In this document: positions 5,989-7,633 of the stretch, one piece after another | How the letters are laid out: each line of letters begins with the position of its first letter | How positions within the stretch are numbered: position 1 is the stretch's first letter | Assembly: GCA_014381165.1 (NCBI GenBank) | Contig: JACMIM010000445.1 | Location: forward strand, 1-7,633 | Source: Roseiflexaceae bacterium | Lineage (GTDB): Bacteria; Chloroflexota; Chloroflexia; Chloroflexales; Roseiflexaceae | Reading direction: 5' to 3' | Length of the DNA stretch: 7,633 nucleotides | Notes under the pieces: generated by a model | Databases searched by the model: none | What the model was told of the DNA's origin: nothing | The model's input: the letters and a program-made list of their open reading frames with translations, nothing else | Program-made: the position numbers and the translations under genes

Positions 5989-6395
5989 GGACCAGCACTA
6001 AGCTAGATGTCGGCACGATCTTCGGGCGCGGGGTCAGCTTTCCGCCGCGCATCGGCCCTGATGGTCGGATCTCCTGGTCGGTCGGCGAGGATAATGTGCG
6101 CGAATGCATGCGCATCATCCTCCAAACCGAGCCGGGCGAGCGCATCGAGCGGCCCGACTTCGGTGGCGGGCTGACGACGTTTTTGTTCGAACCCAACAAT
6201 TCCAGCACTCATGAACGGCTGCGCATGCGGATTGTGCAGGCGCTGGTGCGCTGGGAGCCACGCATCAGCGTCGAGCAGGTGCGCGTAAGCGCCGACCCCG
6301 ACGACCTACAGGCCGCTATCGCGACGGTTGAGTATCGCCTGGTAGCCACGCAGGTGCGTGAGCAGATCAGCATGACGGTTGTGCTAGCCGGATAA
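5985..6395 (+). CDS. GPW/gp25-family baseplate wedge protein
   Basis: This is a 136-residue protein, typical for the gp25/GpW family. Motifs in order are GRGVSFPPRIGPDGRISWSV, EDNVRECMRIILQTEPGERI, ERPDFGGGL..FLFEPN, then RMRIVQALVRWEPRI. The last contains the conserved EPR that in T4 gp25 is central to the wedge core and to nucleating the sheath. The C-terminus is the usual strand pair (ATVEYRLVATQ / EQISMTVVL). Its role is inner baseplate, where it links the first sheath ring to the gp6/J wedge. The ATG overlaps the preceding stop (ATGA at 5985-5988), with AGGGA at 5973-5977 as ribosome binding site, so coupling to the unknown upstream gene is likely. Confidence 0.94.
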   Translation: MRTSTKLDVGTIFGRGVSFPPRIGPDGRISWSVGEDNVRECMRIILQTEPGERIERPDFGGGLTTFLFEPNNSSTHERLRMRIVQALVRWEPRISVEQVRVSADPDDLQAAIATVEYRLVATQVREQISMTVVLAG

Positions 6396-6419
6396 GCCCG
6401 ATCAGATTGTGGGGATGCT

Positions 6420-7633
6420 ATGCCGTTAACCTCGCCACCGCTGGATAATCGCCGCTTCGCCGATCTGCGTGATGAGGCGCTGGCGCGCATTCCGGTGCAT
6501 ACGCCCGAATGGAGCAACTTCAACGCTAGTGACCCAGGCGTGACCTTAGTTGAGGTCTTCGCGTTCTTGACTGAGAGTTTGCTGTATCGCGCCAACCAGA
6601 TCCCTGATCGAAACCGGCTGGCTTTCCTGCGCCTGCTGGGCGTTCAGCTGCAACCAGCCGCATCGGCAAGTGGGATCGTGGCCTTCGAGAACCGCACCCC
6701 GACGACGTTCACACTCAACGCCGATGTGGAGCTACGTGCCGGCGAGCTACCCTTCCGAACAACGCGCGGCCTGGATGTGTTGCCGCTCGAGGGCCGGGTC
6801 TACTACAAGCGCAGTGTGGCCGTGGACCCACTGGTGCTGGATACGTACGAGGATTTGTACGCCTCCTATCAACGCGAGCCATTTGACCGACTTAACGTAG
6901 AACTCTACGAGGCGGTGCCACTCCAGCCGCGCGACGAGCGCGGGGTAGATGTAGGTGCCGAGAGCATCGACGGCTCGCTATGGGTGGCATTGCTGGCCAC
7001 CAAGAACCTCGACCCGGCCGCTGCACGGCGCGAGATCGCTGGCAAAACGCTCAGCCTGGGGGTGGTGCCCGCACTGGGTGCCACCGATGTGCGCTTGCTG
7101 CCCGGCGGACAGCCGAGCTCTGAGGCTAGCCAGCTGGTCTATGAACTGCCGCTCACCATCCTGCCCGATGGCGCGGAGAGCCGCGTGGCGGGCTACCGCC
7201 GACTCGATGCGCGTCCAACCGCCGATGTGCTGACCATGCCCGGCGTGGTCGATCTGACGCTGCCGACCGATTTGACACAGCTTGACCTATGGACAAATCT
7301 TGATCCACTGGAAGCTGGTGTGGGGGAGTTTCCGCCCACGCTCGATGATGTCGATTTCAACCAGCGGCTGGTGACCTGGCTGCGGGTGCGCCCAGCCCTG
7401 AGCAATGGCGTTTCACGCGCGCTCGATCTACGCTTGCTGTGGGTCGGCATCAACGCCACTAATGTCTCGCAGCTCGCCAATGTACTCGATGAGCTGCTGC
7501 CAGACGGCACCGGCGAGCCCGACCAGACCGTGGCGCTGGCGCGCGCGCCGGTGCTGCCGGGCTCGGTCAGGCTGACGGTGGTGGTGGGCGAGGACGAGTT
7601 TGTCTGGGAGCCGGTCGACGACTTCGCCGCCGC
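6420..7633 (+). CDS. Baseplate wedge protein J / gp6-like (putative baseplate assembly protein), 3' end outside the window
   Basis: The frame is open from the ATG at 6420 to the window edge with no stop, giving about 404 residues of a longer protein. A GGGGA at 6411-6415 lies just upstream. The N-terminus carries the family signature: LDNRRFADLRDEALARIP, PEWSNFNASDPGVTLVEVFA (residues 29-48), then LTESLLYRANQIPDRNRLAF and LRLLGVQLQPA. Further on are YKRSVAVDP, SLWVALLATKNL and VTWLRVRPALS with LRLLWVGINATNVSQ, which match the large eCIS baseplate J protein (Pvc11-like) rather than the shorter Mu/P2 gpJ. By family knowledge it dimerises to build the wedge around the hub together with gp25. It is 24 bases downstream of the gp25 stop and probably in the same transcript. 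Confidence 0.92.
   Translation, partial: MPLTSPPLDNRRFADLRDEALARIPVHTPEWSNFNASDPGVTLVEVFAFLTESLLYRANQIPDRNRLAFLRLLGVQLQPAASASGIVAFENRTPTTFTLNADVELRAGELPFRTTRGLDVLPLEGRVYYKRSVAVDPLVLDTYEDLYASYQREPFDRLNVELYEAVPLQPRDERGVDVGAESIDGSLWVALLATKNLDPAAARREIAGKTLSLGVVPALGATDVRLLPGGQPSSEASQLVYELPLTILPDGAESRVAGYRRLDARPTADVLTMPGVVDLTLPTDLTQLDLWTNLDPLEAGVGEFPPTLDDVDFNQRLVTWLRVRPALSNGVSRALDLRLLWVGINATNVSQLANVLDELLPDGTGEPDQTVALARAPVLPGSVRLTVVVGEDEFVWEPVDDFAA

Noticed and set aside
1..7633. Ordinary myophage prophage
   Set aside because: No head, packaging, lysis or integration genes are visible, and the LysM, small protein and large J-type protein in this order fit eCIS; a short window cannot fully exclude it.

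Overview
The window is one uninterrupted run of plus-strand genes encoding the tail and baseplate of a phage-tail-like contractile injection system (eCIS/PVC/Afp-like). It is not an ordinary prophage segment: no capsid, terminase, integrase or lysis genes are visible, and the gene order sheath, tube, LysM protein, tiny protein, gpD-like hub, gpV/gp5-like spike, gp25, gp6/J is the classical eCIS order. The DNA is GC-rich throughout. Degenerate tandem heptanucleotides in the only two sizeable gaps, together with this eCIS style, suggest a filamentous or gliding Chloroflexota bacterium. That assignment is only an impression; myxobacteria or other GC-rich environmental bacteria cannot be excluded.

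Layout: 1-689 is the C-terminal part of the sheath protein (its start lies outside the window). 689-1168 is the inner tube protein. 1161-1892 is a LysM-ended tube/baseplate adaptor. 1896-2078 is a 60-residue eCIS small protein. 2079-2185 is a gap with heptamer repeats. 2186-3241 is the gpD/gp27-like hub. 3242-3341 is a second gap with seven tandem heptamers. 3342-4058 is the gpV/gp5-like spike with a beta-helix tail. 4063-5988 is a 641-residue protein of unknown function ending in a strongly hydrophobic segment. 5985-6395 is the gp25-like wedge protein. From 6420 to the window end is a gp6/J-like baseplate wedge protein, cut off by the window edge.

Working together: sheath and tube form the contractile barrel. 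The LysM protein would join the tube to the hub, gpD plus gpV form the hub and spike, and gp25 plus gp6/J form the wedge that triggers sheath contraction. Genes overlap or abut at the sheath/tube, tube/LysM, LysM/small protein, spike/unknown and unknown/gp25 junctions, so they are probably co-transcribed and translationally coupled. No cargo toxin, tail fibre, AAA ATPase or PAAR tip protein is seen here.

The most interesting item is the 641-residue protein. It sits between spike and gp25, where PVC/Afp-like clusters have little or only a small gene, and its C-terminal hydrophobic stretch could attach the apparatus to a membrane.
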